This document shows positions 10,649-22,663 of a stretch of 38,628 nucleotides of DNA, piece after piece. Both the position numbers and the translations under genes were made by a program. Origin of the DNA: Lingula anatina (lineage: Eukaryota > Brachiopoda > Lingulata > Lingulida > Lingulidae); NCBI RefSeq assembly GCF_001039355.2, contig NW_019773670.1, forward strand, positions 407,079 through 445,706, read 5' to 3'. Position 1 is the first letter of the stretch. Each line of letters opens with the position of its first letter. The notes under the pieces were generated by a model, which was not told the origin of the DNA, made no database searches, and saw only the letters and a list, made by a program, of their open reading frames with translations.

Positions 10649-13600
10649 TTATATGTAATTTGCACCTATGTCGTTGAGTGAAATATCGTTATCAGTTTTC
10701 ACACCGACATCCACTTTCTGCTGTCCACAAAAACACCACTGTTTCTCCGGAACTGTGTCTTCCAGGGGTTTGTCACGTGTTTCCTCCATGAATATCGTCA
10801 CCACACCAGAGAGAAGTGCAAATGTTCCGCTCAAAACGAAGGGAAACGCATCCCAGTATTTTGTCTAAAAATTGACGAAAAAAATAAACAATGAAATAAT
10901 GTTAGATAGATAGTGAGATTAAAACTCTTAAAAATACAAGGCAGTTCTTCGATATACGAAATACAAGCATATTTGAAGTAGTCAACTGGGATATGGATCC
11001 AAAATTGAACATGTTTAAAATGGCAGAAGATTTGCGGTAATTTAGTGAACTTTTAAATTAGTTTTTCAGTCTTTTTGTGAAACGGGGCGCATAACGTACC
11101 AGGTATGCCATCAGGGGGGCTAATATGGCGGCAATCCTTGCTGTCATTGAAGAAAATCCTAGGCCTATATTTCTGAAAATTAATACAAAATCAAAAGTAG
11201 AGCTTCAACAATGAAAACCCATTTGTTCTATCAAAATGTTTTTATGACATCTTTTGCATTAAGTGTGCTCTTGTACATTTTTCATGCATGCACTGATGGT
11301 ATATATTATTATTTATCTATAGTTTCTGAGCATTTTTGTCTTGGGGCATCTGTTTTCATATATAACTATATAAATCAAAGTCAGTAGCATAGAAGATATG
11401 GAATTATTTTAACGAATTACATGACTCATAACTCATATGGTGCAATTTCATGAAATGCCAACAGGTCAAACCTTATCGGTGTCGGGTATTGCTCTGAAGT
11501 CAGTATATACAGGGCATACCAGCCTACGCTCACAGCCGTGGTGGCCAAAGAGGTCAAGATGGATATAACTAACCATAACTGGGCATACAGACCTACAAAA
11601 TAAGCTTTTGGTAAATAAATGTGTGTACATTTAAATGGATGATATTCACTGTGTGGGTTTTGTCAAGAGAGAAAAATGCTAAAGGCTCTAGCGTAGGCTA
11701 GTTGATTTCAAATTGTCTTAGGCGACATTAGTAATTTGTCAGGTTCATAATAATTTGTGTTTACACTTCGAATTACTTTTACATATTTAGGCAAGTTACC
11801 TAATAGGAAAAGTGTGAAAATTGGTATCACGCAGATGAATCCAAAGAATAAACCCACTGTGGTGATTATCCTTCGCCCAAATCTAGAAGAAAAAAATACA
11901 ATTTTTACCTAGTGCATGGACTGTGTCCATAAAAGAAGAGGGAACTAGACAAAAATGAAATTAATTTTGAATTTCAATGTGTAAGTATCACTCCTGCTAC
12001 CCCTTAATGTAGTGACATGGTCTGATAGCCAGCGCACAGAATATATACTGTACCTAGAGAGGTCTAAATCTCAAAATATGACATGTACACTTGCTCTAAA
12101 TATCAAGTAAGTTTGGTATTTACCTTTTAAAATCCCCGCCAAACGAGACATAGATATCAAACATTGTGCGCATTTGTTAAGTTCTCACCTCAGATGTACA
12201 CATACTAAGGATTAATAATAACAAGAGGTGTTTGTGTCATAGGTCTGTTTATTGGTTGGACAAGGTTGGTTACCGACCGCCAGACGGACCGACATGAAAA
12301 GTGCAATATATCCCTACTTTTTCTTTCGCGGGAAGGGGGAGTGTGTGCATCATATCAACGACATTTTGGACAGAAATTTCAAAAGTTGAATAAACACCCT
12401 TCTACACTGTATACGTTTCCACTCTTGTGCAAGTTTAAACGTGATGCTCATACATGGATCTCCAAAATATCCATGGCTTGTAGGGGTCACATTAACAGAT
12501 TCATTCTTACCCAAATGTGCATTACTCGCGGCTTAAAGACTGTCATTAAAACCCTACTGAATAAAGAGTATATGCAAGGCCTCACAACTGACAACTAGGT
12601 TCCCCCTCAATGCGCCGACCACGTCAATGTACTCAAATTCACATTTAATATATTTATGTCGTCTGCCTGGTGTGTAATGGAAGGGGTTTATGTCTTGGGT
12701 GTAAGTTGCTATGCCTGTGCACACATGTTTAGGAATAAGACAGAAAGAAAACATGAGAAGCTGTTCAAAGATTTTCTGGATCTTATTTTTCTTGCTGATC
12801 CTGAGCGGACCCGTTTTGTCGTTTCTTGTGCAGTCACCGGTTTTATTGTATTGGATTGCAGTTTCCTACTATGTAATTATAATCATATTACTAAGTGTCG
12901 TTCTCCTGAGGTATATACTGAAAAAGGATCGGGATAAGTGCAAGGTATTGGCGCTTTGTACTGGAGTATTCTTGTGGACATTTACACTGACGTGTGGCTT
13001 CTTTCTTTGGACGCTGATTCGAACTCTTCCTGCAGAGGCAACCAGGTTTCTCATCATCTCAGTTGGTGGGTTTGTTATTCTGTTGCTGATCCTAATAGCT
13101 ATCTGTGGCTGTATAGCTTACAATGGTCAAAAGTTACGACTGCAGACATGTTGTAACTCACGATGCCATTTGCCTTCCACAACCTGCCCCTGCATTAATA
13201 CGAGGAAAAAGAAAAAAATGGCAGCACAAATGGAAGGCGAAGGATTAGTATGGACATCTTTTAATGAGCCGATAGATACAGCAAAGGTGTTATTTGAATA
13301 TCGAAAGCCATCCGATACTCCGTCGCTGGCCAGTTCATACTTGGACTTACGCATCATTGATGAATTGTATGTGAGAGAGTTTGCTAGCAGGAACGGCGAC
13401 TTAGCTACAGGAGCAGAACCTTCTCTTAGCTTCTGCCCCGATTGCAAACATCCTTACAGTGCTTTATCGTCCCCACCACTAGACCAAAGTGTGAGGGAAA
13501 GGGGACCGTGTTCGGACAATAGTTTTAACAGTGCCAAGGCATATCGCAACGGGTGTAATCTTTCACTTGTTCTCTCGCCGGTGTCGTTTGATTCGGAAAC

Positions 13601-16600
13601 AGGTGTTAATTCAAATCACACTGGTTATAAAGGTAGGCAAATTGGGCAAGAGGGTGACAGGGAATTTCAGAAGGGTGTCTTTTCCGACTATGAGCGCGCC
13701 AACAATGAGAAGCCTGACTCCCAAACGGCAGCCGGGGAAGATTCTGGGATTTTCTTATCAGATCAATTTCTGGGTTCTCTCTCCTCGTCCAACGTTTGTC
13801 GTAGCAACAGTTTTAATCCACAAAGCGTAGACACTGCACGTGTCAGTAACAACTTAAACAACTGCACCGCCTACCACTCCGACCCTGCCTTACACACAGT
13901 TGTCCAGGGCTGTGCGACAATTGCTACGATAGATGGCGTTGAGATGGGGTTTTACCACGTCAGTTCGAGCAAGCAAAGCAGCGAAGACGATGTGAACGCC
14001 CAGCAGGAAAATCACTACGAAACGGTCATCTACCATCCAAGCACAGTCAGTACAAATAGCGTCCATGCAGATACTTATTCTAAGGACTTAAGTATCCAAG
14101 ACAAGGCAAAGGACAAAGTTAGCTCAAACAAGGATGGAATCAAGGGTCCGACATCAAAAACTAACAATAGTGAAACCCAGTGTCCTGCAGAGACAGATGG
14201 TAGTGAGCGCCACGACTGCGAAACAACGGAGAAACATATTATAGCCCACCCGAGTAGTTACACCAACTTAAGTGTGTTCAACGCCATCTTTAAACCACAA
14301 AAAGGCGATGTACCCAATAACAACACTTGGCCCTTAAGTAGAGCCAGGAGAAAGTACTCTGTCGAGTCGTACTCATATTGTGAACCTTTTGAGCACACTC
14401 ATTTCGATGATTCGGAAACGTACGTTTGAAAGATGTGAATTTGAGACATTGCCTAATGTTTTTGGAGCATTTTATTACAATTAATTTTGCTCACTGTTAT
14501 ACATCAATTTAATCTCAGTTTCTTAAATCATTATCATAATTGTTATACAGTGTATATATTTAACTGACGATCTTAATATCTGTATTTATCACTGTATTTT
14601 TCTCTAAAATGTCTGTACATAATACAATATTTTACAATTCAATTAAGACTTTACCTTAGCAACCGAATCCATATAAAAATTTTACCAGATTTAAAATTAA
14701 AAATGATAATATTAGTAAGAAGGTCGTCGATGGGTGTAAGCTCTTCTTAGCACAATGCAATTTTATATGCAAAGGTATTGTATATTGATTTTTTAAAATC
14801 TTACAATTGACTGAACTCATGGACATTTCGCAATATATATGCGCTGTATTTTTGAGAAGCAACGAGTGTAGGTTTTGTGTGGTTATGTATAGGCGAACGA
14901 AGAAAATGAAATTCTGTAGAAATGGGATTCAATCGCCGTAGTGAAACATCTTGCAGCAGTGCTCTAGAGGCATTTTATCCCGTGATCAATGCTTAGCACG
15001 AATGTACATATACCGGATTTCACTAATTTTTTTTACGATTTATGCAGTAAGATATTTTAATTGGCTTCTTACAATGCGTATTTATAGCAAAAGTCGCTTT
15101 AATTAGATGCACTTAATTTTTCTGATTTTCCTTTAAATATAATGCAGTACGATTAAAGGAGCTCACCTTCTCAGAGAAAGGTAACTTATCACTGCCGATG
15201 CATAGGAGACACCAAAGTTAATAGCCATGTTTGTGTATCTGTCTCCAGGTAAATTTTTCAAGTTGAAAAACACCCCATAGTTGAACAAACTCATACTGAA
15301 CCTGAAATGAGGAAACAGGTAAATCAGTGGGGATCTGTAATGCAATAATCAGAATATCCCAGTTTAAATAAAGATTGAAACATCAATATTCATGCATATA
15401 CATGCAAGAGTTATGGACACAAAGGTAGCTTAAACCAATTCAACACCACAGAACGTTTCGTTAGAAATGCACTTTTTTTCAAATTTATTTGGATAAATAC
15501 GAAAGACCTACCAAACAAACATATTCTTCAGCGTAACCACGGTTAAGTCCGGTGAACGGAAAAGATCCCAAAAGCCAAATCTAGTCTCATGGTTTTCCAT
15601 TGCCCTTTCTTTCTGAAGAAAAAATAATAAAGATGAGGATATTATTCTGAATAAGTGTGCCTCTCTTTTAAGCTATTTAGAGCGCTAGGTTAAAAATTAA
15701 AACGGATCAAAATCAGAAAAGGGTTCATGGAAGGAGATTCCTGATGTTAGATCTGGAGTAACCATATGAAGCTCTACTCCTCACTTCATGTTGTTTTATA
15801 AATAAGTCCATGTCAGGGAGTTTCTTATTGTTTCTTTTGGCTATCCTCGTTGCTATGGTGACGACCTCATCGTACCGTCCTCTTGACAACAGCCACCGGG
15901 GGCTCTCTGGGAGAACCCTGTGAATAAAGACAACATTGTCAAAAAAATCTCAGAATGTTCTCTCCATAGGGTTATCCGTATCAACATAAATATTAATATG
16001 TACAAAGGTCTAAAGTATCCCTTTAATTTGCTATTGGGGTGGGTTGATTTATATTCTCAAGTTTTAAGGTTATTACCAAACTAAAATGAAGTAAATATAG
16101 ATAGTATAGATATATAGGAAATGAGAGAGAGAGAGAACATAATCTTAAGTAGGAATCTAACAAAAGAAATGCAATATTATTCTAATGGTTTACCACCAAG
16201 TTCCAAGCAGCAAGAATCCAGGGAAGGGCGTGATCAGTTGAACAGTCCTCCAGTCACGAATGAAGTAAGCGATTGCCAGGAAAATCAAAGAAGCCATTGG
16301 CCAGATTCCCAGAACTATCACCACGGGGCGGTATTTGGGACCCAAAAACTCAATGCTCCAGGTGAAACCTGTGACTAAACACCCTGCTCGGGATATTGGA
16401 AATAAATTAGGATCAATATCGAGTTTCATTATATAATTCTTGCATATAAATAATGCATAAAGTTCGTATATCATGTATTTTTATCTTATATATCACAACA
16501 CAAGCATGTTTTCATAATTATCGCTTATAGTAAGTACAATGTATATTTTGTATCTCTCTATAGAAATTTCGAGTACATGTTCAAGTATTCGCACCTCCTA

Positions 16601-18218
16601 TTCCAATACCGTTAAAGAAGCGCAGTACAGCAAACTGGTACCACGCAGTGGTAAAGTATTGGCCCAGAGCCATCGAACTGGTCAGAAGTATGGCAGCGAA
16701 GTAGGCCTAAAATAGGAATATTCATCATATTGTATTTTTTATGATATCACGTTCACCAGACAAGTCAGAAGTACTACATTGTACTGCCACTTTCTCTACT
16801 GATGAACATATTTTGCAACGATATCAGTGAAGCATGCGTGAATTGGAAATTGTAGATTGTGGACTTTGTTTACTATTATCTAATAGTTTTTTATTTGACT
16901 AACCTTTTTTCTTCCTAACGTATCACCAATCTGGCCAAACAGCAAACATCCCGCGAGCACTCCCGCCATCTGCAGGGAGGAGATGGTGTCACTGATGAAA
17001 TCATTATCGCATACCAAGTCCCACTGTAAAATATTCACTGAGTATTAATGACCTAGCAACTTAAAACGTTATCATTTGTTTCATTTTTGCGGTTACGTAA
17101 CATTTACGGCTAAACTCGTTAACCTGCCTTAAATTGAATTAAAAACTGAGTGTAAATAAATATCGGATTGTTATGTTTAAAACGCTTGGTTTATGGAAAT
17201 TTATTTTACCGCTACTCGGTACTTCTCAACAGAACCTGAATGAAAGGGGCGAGTTTCAGAAATGAACTTTAGCTTGAAAATTGATCTAAACTTTTACATC
17301 AAATTGTGCCCTAGTCCGGTTCAAGATAAATCCATAGATGTTCTGGTCTTTAACATTTGTCATGTATTTTTTTTACATAACAGGCAGGCGCATTATTTCA
17401 TTTAATTGAACTACTACTGACTTCTCCCAGAGTCAAAGCAGGCTACACTTTTTGTCTAAATACGTATTCTCCAGGACAAAGTTCTTGTGTGGCTATACCG
17501 CAGCCCCTTAAAATTCGCAAGTGAAAACTTAGAGGCAATAACTAAAGAGGGTTAATCTGGTTAACACAGTACGGTTCTGACCTCGGTGACAATTGATGTA
17601 AATTCTGTGTTGAAATCATAGTTGCTGCACATGCCACACTGACTGTTATTTTCTGCGGAGAAGGTGTCCGACCCATTGCTAATATCTAGTGTTTTCAGTG
17701 TAGAAAACAATTGTGGCCCACTCGTGGTAGTATTTCCATTCTGTACGTTTTCACTGCATGTCCACCCCGGATCAGCTCCAATGAAGATCAAGACCAACAT
17801 AGACCAGCAAGAGTTAACTTCATGGAGACTGATTAACAAAGCGAGAGCAAATTGGTACCAGCCAATTTGACCTGCAAAATAAAGCGTTAAACAAAGTTAA
17901 ATGTGGCGCTGCTTTAAATGCGTTGCGTCTTCTGGCACTAAAAGTTGGTTACTAACACACTCCGATGTCCAGCATGTCGCTTTTTATCACCTAAGCTTGT
18001 CGTCTTATTACATAAAATGTAATTAGGGGAAAAAGATAGAGGAAAAAACTACACCTTTAAAACGTTCTAGGGTGACCATTGTGTAAAGTGACCAATGTGC
18101 TTTGTGTTTAAGAAAAAGAAAGGTTGATACTTAATAACTAAGCCAAACCACATTTGATGATATCTCATATCACAGACCACTCACCAATTTTCAGCAAAAT
18201 GTCATCGAACTGCTGCAT
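10649..18218 (-). CDS. SLC22-type organic ion transporter, gene 2 (12 coding exons)
   Basis: Predicted 12-helix plasma-membrane transporter of about 535 residues. Coding exons in transcript order: 18185-18218, 17582-17871, 16904-17023, 16595-16706, 16194-16383, 15785-15917, 15512-15612, 15167-15301, 11800-11882, 11472-11592, 11100-11172, 10649-10864; total 1608 bases, in frame. It starts MQQFDDILLKIG. The extracellular loop has cysteines in DPGWTC, CGMC and LVC, and NTT, NGS and NNS sequons. Motif A is GQIGDTLGRKK; the central loop has VLPESPRWLLSRGR; helix 10/11 has YPTPIRN and MTARIAAILAP. Where paralogues have tryptophan at the exon 8/9 join, gene 2 has arginine (LSLRRFGRR). Closest in the window to gene 1 (both have ISSLQMAGV, the plus-strand genes ITSVQ/ITSLQ). 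Intron 9 is 3.3 kb and contains an opposite-strand gene at 12753-14429. Substrate unknown. Confidence 0.94.
12240..12650. other. Non-coding stretch upstream of the nested gene
   Basis: This holds an open frame (12266-12598) starting with a repetitive GACCGACATG-type sequence that resembles widespread non-coding dispersed DNA. I see no protein domain and do not call a gene. It may include the promoter or 5' untranslated sequence of the nested gene. Confidence 0.4.
12753..14429 (+). CDS. Nested intronless gene: four-helix membrane protein with long cytoplasmic tail, family unknown
   Basis: Single open frame of 558 residues from ATG 12753; an in-frame ATG at 12711 would add 14 residues. I prefer 12753 because MRSCSKIF leads straight into the first hydrophobic segment. 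Predicted helices are at about residues 7-26, 29-53, 64-88 and 96-122, followed by a cysteine-rich juxtamembrane stretch (133-148, CC, C, CPC) and a lysine run (RKKKKK, 151-156), which suggest palmitoylation and an inner-leaflet anchor. The remaining 400 residues are polar, rich in Ser/Asn/Thr and probably disordered. They contain SSYLDL and SSYTNL, which fit an ITIM-like pattern, and the protein ends ETYV, a class I PDZ-ligand pattern. It lies inside intron 9 of gene 2 on the opposite strand. A 559-codon frame in AT-rich DNA is very unlikely by chance. I do not recognise the family; a receptor-like or scaffolding role is only an inference. Confidence 0.88.
   Translation: MRSCSKIFWILFFLLILSGPVLSFLVQSPVLLYWIAVSYYVIIIILLSVVLLRYILKKDRDKCKVLALCTGVFLWTFTLTCGFFLWTLIRTLPAEATRFLIISVGGFVILLLILIAICGCIAYNGQKLRLQTCCNSRCHLPSTTCPCINTRKKKKMAAQMEGEGLVWTSFNEPIDTAKVLFEYRKPSDTPSLASSYLDLRIIDELYVREFASRNGDLATGAEPSLSFCPDCKHPYSALSSPPLDQSVRERGPCSDNSFNSAKAYRNGCNLSLVLSPVSFDSETGVNSNHTGYKGRQIGQEGDREFQKGVFSDYERANNEKPDSQTAAGEDSGIFLSDQFLGSLSSSNVCRSNSFNPQSVDTARVSNNLNNCTAYHSDPALHTVVQGCATIATIDGVEMGFYHVSSSKQSSEDDVNAQQENHYETVIYHPSTVSTNSVHADTYSKDLSIQDKAKDKVSSNKDGIKGPTSKTNNSETQCPAETDGSERHDCETTEKHIIAHPSSYTNLSVFNAIFKPQKGDVPNNNTWPLSRARRKYSVESYSYCEPFEHTHFDDSETYV
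14430..15166. other. Rest of gene 2 intron 9 after the nested gene
   Basis: AT-rich DNA that presumably carries the 3' untranslated region of the nested gene. I see no canonical AATAAA close to its stop and no further gene. Confidence 0.5.
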
Positions 18219-20216
18219 ATTTGATGCTGTGTAATTGATGTCAAACCAAGGGGAACCTGACACTCGTAATACGTTGTGCGCACAATTACAAGTTCTACTT
18301 TGCGACCTTCACCAATCGTTTTATCTATCCTGAGGTGCATCTTGACAACAGTCTGACCGATTGAACATCTTTTTAGGACAATACATCGTGATAGACACCA
18401 CACACATATTTACACTAATGAGATACTGGCAGCAGACAAGTTCAGCAGACAAATGTTCATTGATAGCAATAACTTGCACACTATACCCACTCTGATTTGA
18501 CAAGTGTTACAATTGGATAAACGGTTAAAAGTGCATGAGATGAGATTTAAATTTTTTTTTTCTGAAAAAAATTAAGGGAATTATGCCACTGAAATATCAC
18601 CAGGGAAGCAAAAATATTTGAATATTATAATGATTCTACGCAACTTATCTGTTTTCTGTTCGTTTATCAAGCGCAGATAAACTTATTTAGGTTATTCAGT
18701 ACATAATTCATCTATACTCATAAATCAAGAAGCCTCTAGAAGAATTATGCGACCAATGGATAAGCTAACTATAAGGGATCAAAGTCACATTTTATCATTT
18801 TGCACAGTTTCTTCTGGATTGGAGTAAAAACATTCTGTTACCTTTTCGAAGTGATGTGGTTTCACATACAGGGCAAACACAGCGAGAGATCAGTTTTGCT
18901 TGATCAGTTGCGTAGTTGTTAGGTAATAGTATAATTAAATCTATGAGTAGGAATATACGTAATTGCGATAGTGGTGACACTTTTTTGGTAGCCGAGTAGA
19001 GTTATGTTTCTCCTTTATTAAGTTATTCATATTTCTTCATTTTGAACAAATGATCCGTGTTTTTGGTAATTCGTCTGTCGTTACTACTGTGCTGTTATAA
19101 CAAGTAGAAAATGTGATTTTATACATTTTAACATGCACAACTAGTAGCATTTGCTATTATCATCCTGAACGCGTTTGATAGGAAGGAACTTGCTATACGT
19201 GGTTTGAATATTAATCAGGTTGAACTTTAAATGTCCACCTGGGTTTCTCGTTATGAGTGTTTGGTTTTGGTATTTGTAACTCACTCAGTGTGCGCATATT
19301 GCCAATAAATCTTGGTCTATAAGTTGTTATACGATAAAACGTAGTTATCTGTTTGTTTATTTATCTATTTATAACTCTATTTGGCAGAGGTATCGGTTCA
19401 TTACATTTTCTGTGGCTGATTGGCATAAAAACCGCAGTTCCTTTGGTATTTTTTGTCTTTTTTTAGCTCATCTTGCAGTGGATGGGCTCAAAAATTAAAA
19501 TGCAATAGAATAAAAAACTATAGATTGGAATTTAAAAGAGAGAGGTACAGTTATGAGATATAAACAAGACAACGTCACCACCAATAGGGATGGATTTTTT
19601 ATATGGCGCCTCTAAAGGACGGAATACATTATAACTCTGCATTTAATTTTCTGATACTTAGAGTCGAGTAAAAGTGTCTGATATTCATGAATTCACTAAA
19701 GCCCCCTTTACACTGGATGGCGTCCTTTCTGCGTCCAGCAGTACGGCCCCATTTGAGAGTTAAAAAATTATAATACTTTACGTGCCGACAACTGGTGGAT
19801 CATTGAGCATTCATTCTGATACAAAATCAATGCTCGTGCCTCCTTATTAAGACCACAGCAATGCCAAATTTCATGGTCGCAGAAAGGACGCAGAAAGGAC
19901 GCCGTCCAGTGTCAAGGGGGTATAAAGCATCTACCACATAAGTTCTCTGTCCCTCCTTATATAAAGGTTGTTCGTCACCTTTTTGCTGTGTAAATATTCA
20001 CCGCTCACCTTTCACACTAAGACATTGGTTTTCTGTTTGCTTGGAGTCAGTTGGTAGAGATTACCATGATGTAGATAGCCATGCGCCGACTGTGTGTATT
20101 TGTAAACCGTCAAAATATGTAGGTCAGTGGGGCGTCTTCCGATAATTCTTACATTTTATATATATTTGTGTTAGTAGTGTTGCCACCTCTTTGCCTGAGG
20201 TCACAGCTTATGGAAA
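18219..20216. other. Head-to-head spacer between genes 2 and 3
   Basis: About 2 kb separating the two divergent start codons, so both promoters should lie here. The only structured item I can support is the MITE at 19701-19920. No conserved gene was found; short frames at 18191-18503 and 18795-18980 show no domain. Confidence 0.6.
19701..19920. mobile_element. MITE of about 220 bp in the divergent promoter region
   Basis: The left end (CCCCCTTTACACTGGATGGC, then GTCCTTTCTGCGTCC) is repeated inverted at the right end (about 19870-19920) with a few mismatches. The right arm has the GTCCTTTCTGC unit twice. The flanks share TAAAGC (19697-19702 and 19923-19928, two bases away from the right end), a possible imperfect target duplication. 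There is no coding capacity. Confidence 0.7.
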
Positions 20217-22603
20217 ATGGCTCAGTTTGATGACTTACTATTAGAAGTTGGTAAGTTGAATGCTTTTTGTAGACATGGTTGCTGTAGAGTTATTTTAAGC
20301 ATAACACTAATGTACTAGTGGTGCACATCATTCAGGATTAATATTAGTTTTAAAAATTAAGTTTTCCAGTCATTCATCAGATATCAAAGTACATCTCAAA
20401 GATGGCATATATACGATGTAGAAATGTCGCTTTCGCTAATTTTTTATATATATATAGATAACAATAAATAAATAAAATAGAAAAATAAAAACAATGATAT
20501 AAACATATTATAACTTGCATGGCTTTTTTACAAGCCACGTATCAGGCCTACCCAACTACCAGACTCGGCACCGAATGATCCTGAATTCACCGGTATATCG
20601 GACCACACTACCCGTTTTCAAGGTGAGTCAGTACGCAATTATTACTAGAACCACAGAACGCAAGACTAAAATCTTTTGGCGAAAAATCATTCCAGTACGC
20701 AGCACCACATGAGTGAAATAAATTACCTCTAGACTTGAGAAGCATTAGCTCAGTGAAGGATTTTAAAAAAGCTAAAAACATACCTTTTTCACAAATTTTA
20801 TTAAAGAACATTTTATAACTCGGAAATATTAACTGGACATCATTATCTTAACTCAGACTATTAAGTCATAATTTTATTAATTCAATTCATCTTACTGTGT
20901 TTTAAGTTTTTAGTTTGTAAAGTCTACAGAACATATTTTATGGATTTTAGACTTTAAATAAATATATTATTATTATTATTATTATATTATTATTTCACAG
21001 TTTCATACCCCGGACAAATTTTGAGTGGTGATGCAATACTTTTCAACCCCGCTGAGAATCGTCACTATCACATCGCGTACTAGGCAAGAGCGGTGTCGCG
21101 TCTGATACTGTGAAATGCGTACTGATACACACCTTGAAAACGGGTAGTGTGGTCCGATCTACCGGTGAATTCAGGATCATTCGGTGCCGAGTCTGGTAGT
21201 TGGGTAGGCCTGCATATGACATTTTCGTGAATTTACATTTGTAATTTGAACGTAAATTTAAGCCAGTGAATTCTTATGGGTTGCCTCACATCAAGGTAAT
21301 GTTGTGGGTTTTTTTCAGGAGAAATCGGCTGGTACCAAATTGCCCTGACTCTAATCATTGGCATAGGATGGGAGCTCAGTGCAGCGTGGACTATGATGAT
21401 TATGATATTTATTGGGACTGACCCCGGTTGGATTTGTGCTGACAATACCACGATCGGGAATGACTCATCAACTATCGCAACGCCGTCTCTACATTATACA
21501 GACAGCCCTCTATCAAACCTGTCCGCGCCCACAGTAAAGAAACCAGACGCATGTGACGTGTGCTCGAGCTATGAATTCAGCAAGGAATTCACCTCTATTG
21601 TGACAGAAGTAAATGATATACTATTTTTGCTATGAATACAGTCATCTAGATTTTCCCAGAAAAGAAGGATTTCTCAACTTAAAGTTTTGCCTGCCTCTGT
21701 ACTTTTCCCCCTGGATAATGAACTCCTCCTCCTCCCCTTACAGTAACCTGGTAAAATTTACACTTATCCCACAGACATAATCAAAACCTTTATAGCGTTA
21801 CGCTACCATAAAATTTTAGGTTATATAACATTATGGTAATATTTTTAAAATAACCATCTGTGTGCTGGGTATTATCCACTGACTTTGTCTTGACATAACT
21901 TATAAATAATCAATGTCAATTAGATTGTGTGATACAGTAGATAAAAACTATATGTATTCAAAGTCGTATTTTAAGGGGTTGCATTTTCCTTTCCTTCTCT
22001 GCAAGAATGGCACCCAGTTGAATGTTCAAAATCTTTTCTTTGTTTTCCTTCAAGATCTGAAGTTTTTAAGGTGAAAAATATATCTTCAAATTTCAGTGGG
22101 AATTGGTTTGTGAGCATGGCTTCATTAGTGACACAATCACGTCGGTTCAAATGGCGGGTGTGTTTGTCGGATCTCTACTATTTGGGCAGCTGAGTGATTT
22201 GTTTGGGAGAAAGAAGGTAATAATACATGTTTAATACAATACCCTTAAACTTAGAGAAAAATGTCTTGAAATCTACCTTCCCCTGCTTTAAGCCGTATCA
22301 GTCAGTTGCTAGCTACTTTCGCAAATCATAGAGAAAATACTATGTATTGTGAGGATGTAAAAAGAAAAGAATACATTAAAATCCCGAACGTAAAAGCGTC
22401 ACTGCTGTATGATGAACGAAATACATGTATTTCAGCCGCACTTCTTGGCTATTGTCGGTGGAAGCATCATTGGCGTGGCCCAGGCATTTGCTACAAGCTG
22501 GGTAGTTTTTGCAGTTTGTCGCTTTTGCAGTGGGGTCTTTACTGCAGGTAAAGTAGTAGTATTGTTCAATCTCCTTCAGAGAAAAAGACACGATTTAGAT
22601 ACT

Positions 22604-22663
<60 letters not shown>

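Noticed and set aside
12266-12598. A 110-codon plus-strand frame upstream of the nested gene
   Set aside because: Its start is a repetitive sequence of the kind seen in non-coding dispersed DNA; no domain, no conserved neighbours and no splice logic.
18191-18503. Minus-strand frames near gene 2 exon 1
   Set aside because: Different frame from the true exon 1 (18185-18218) or upstream of its ATG; no domain and no supporting splice sites.
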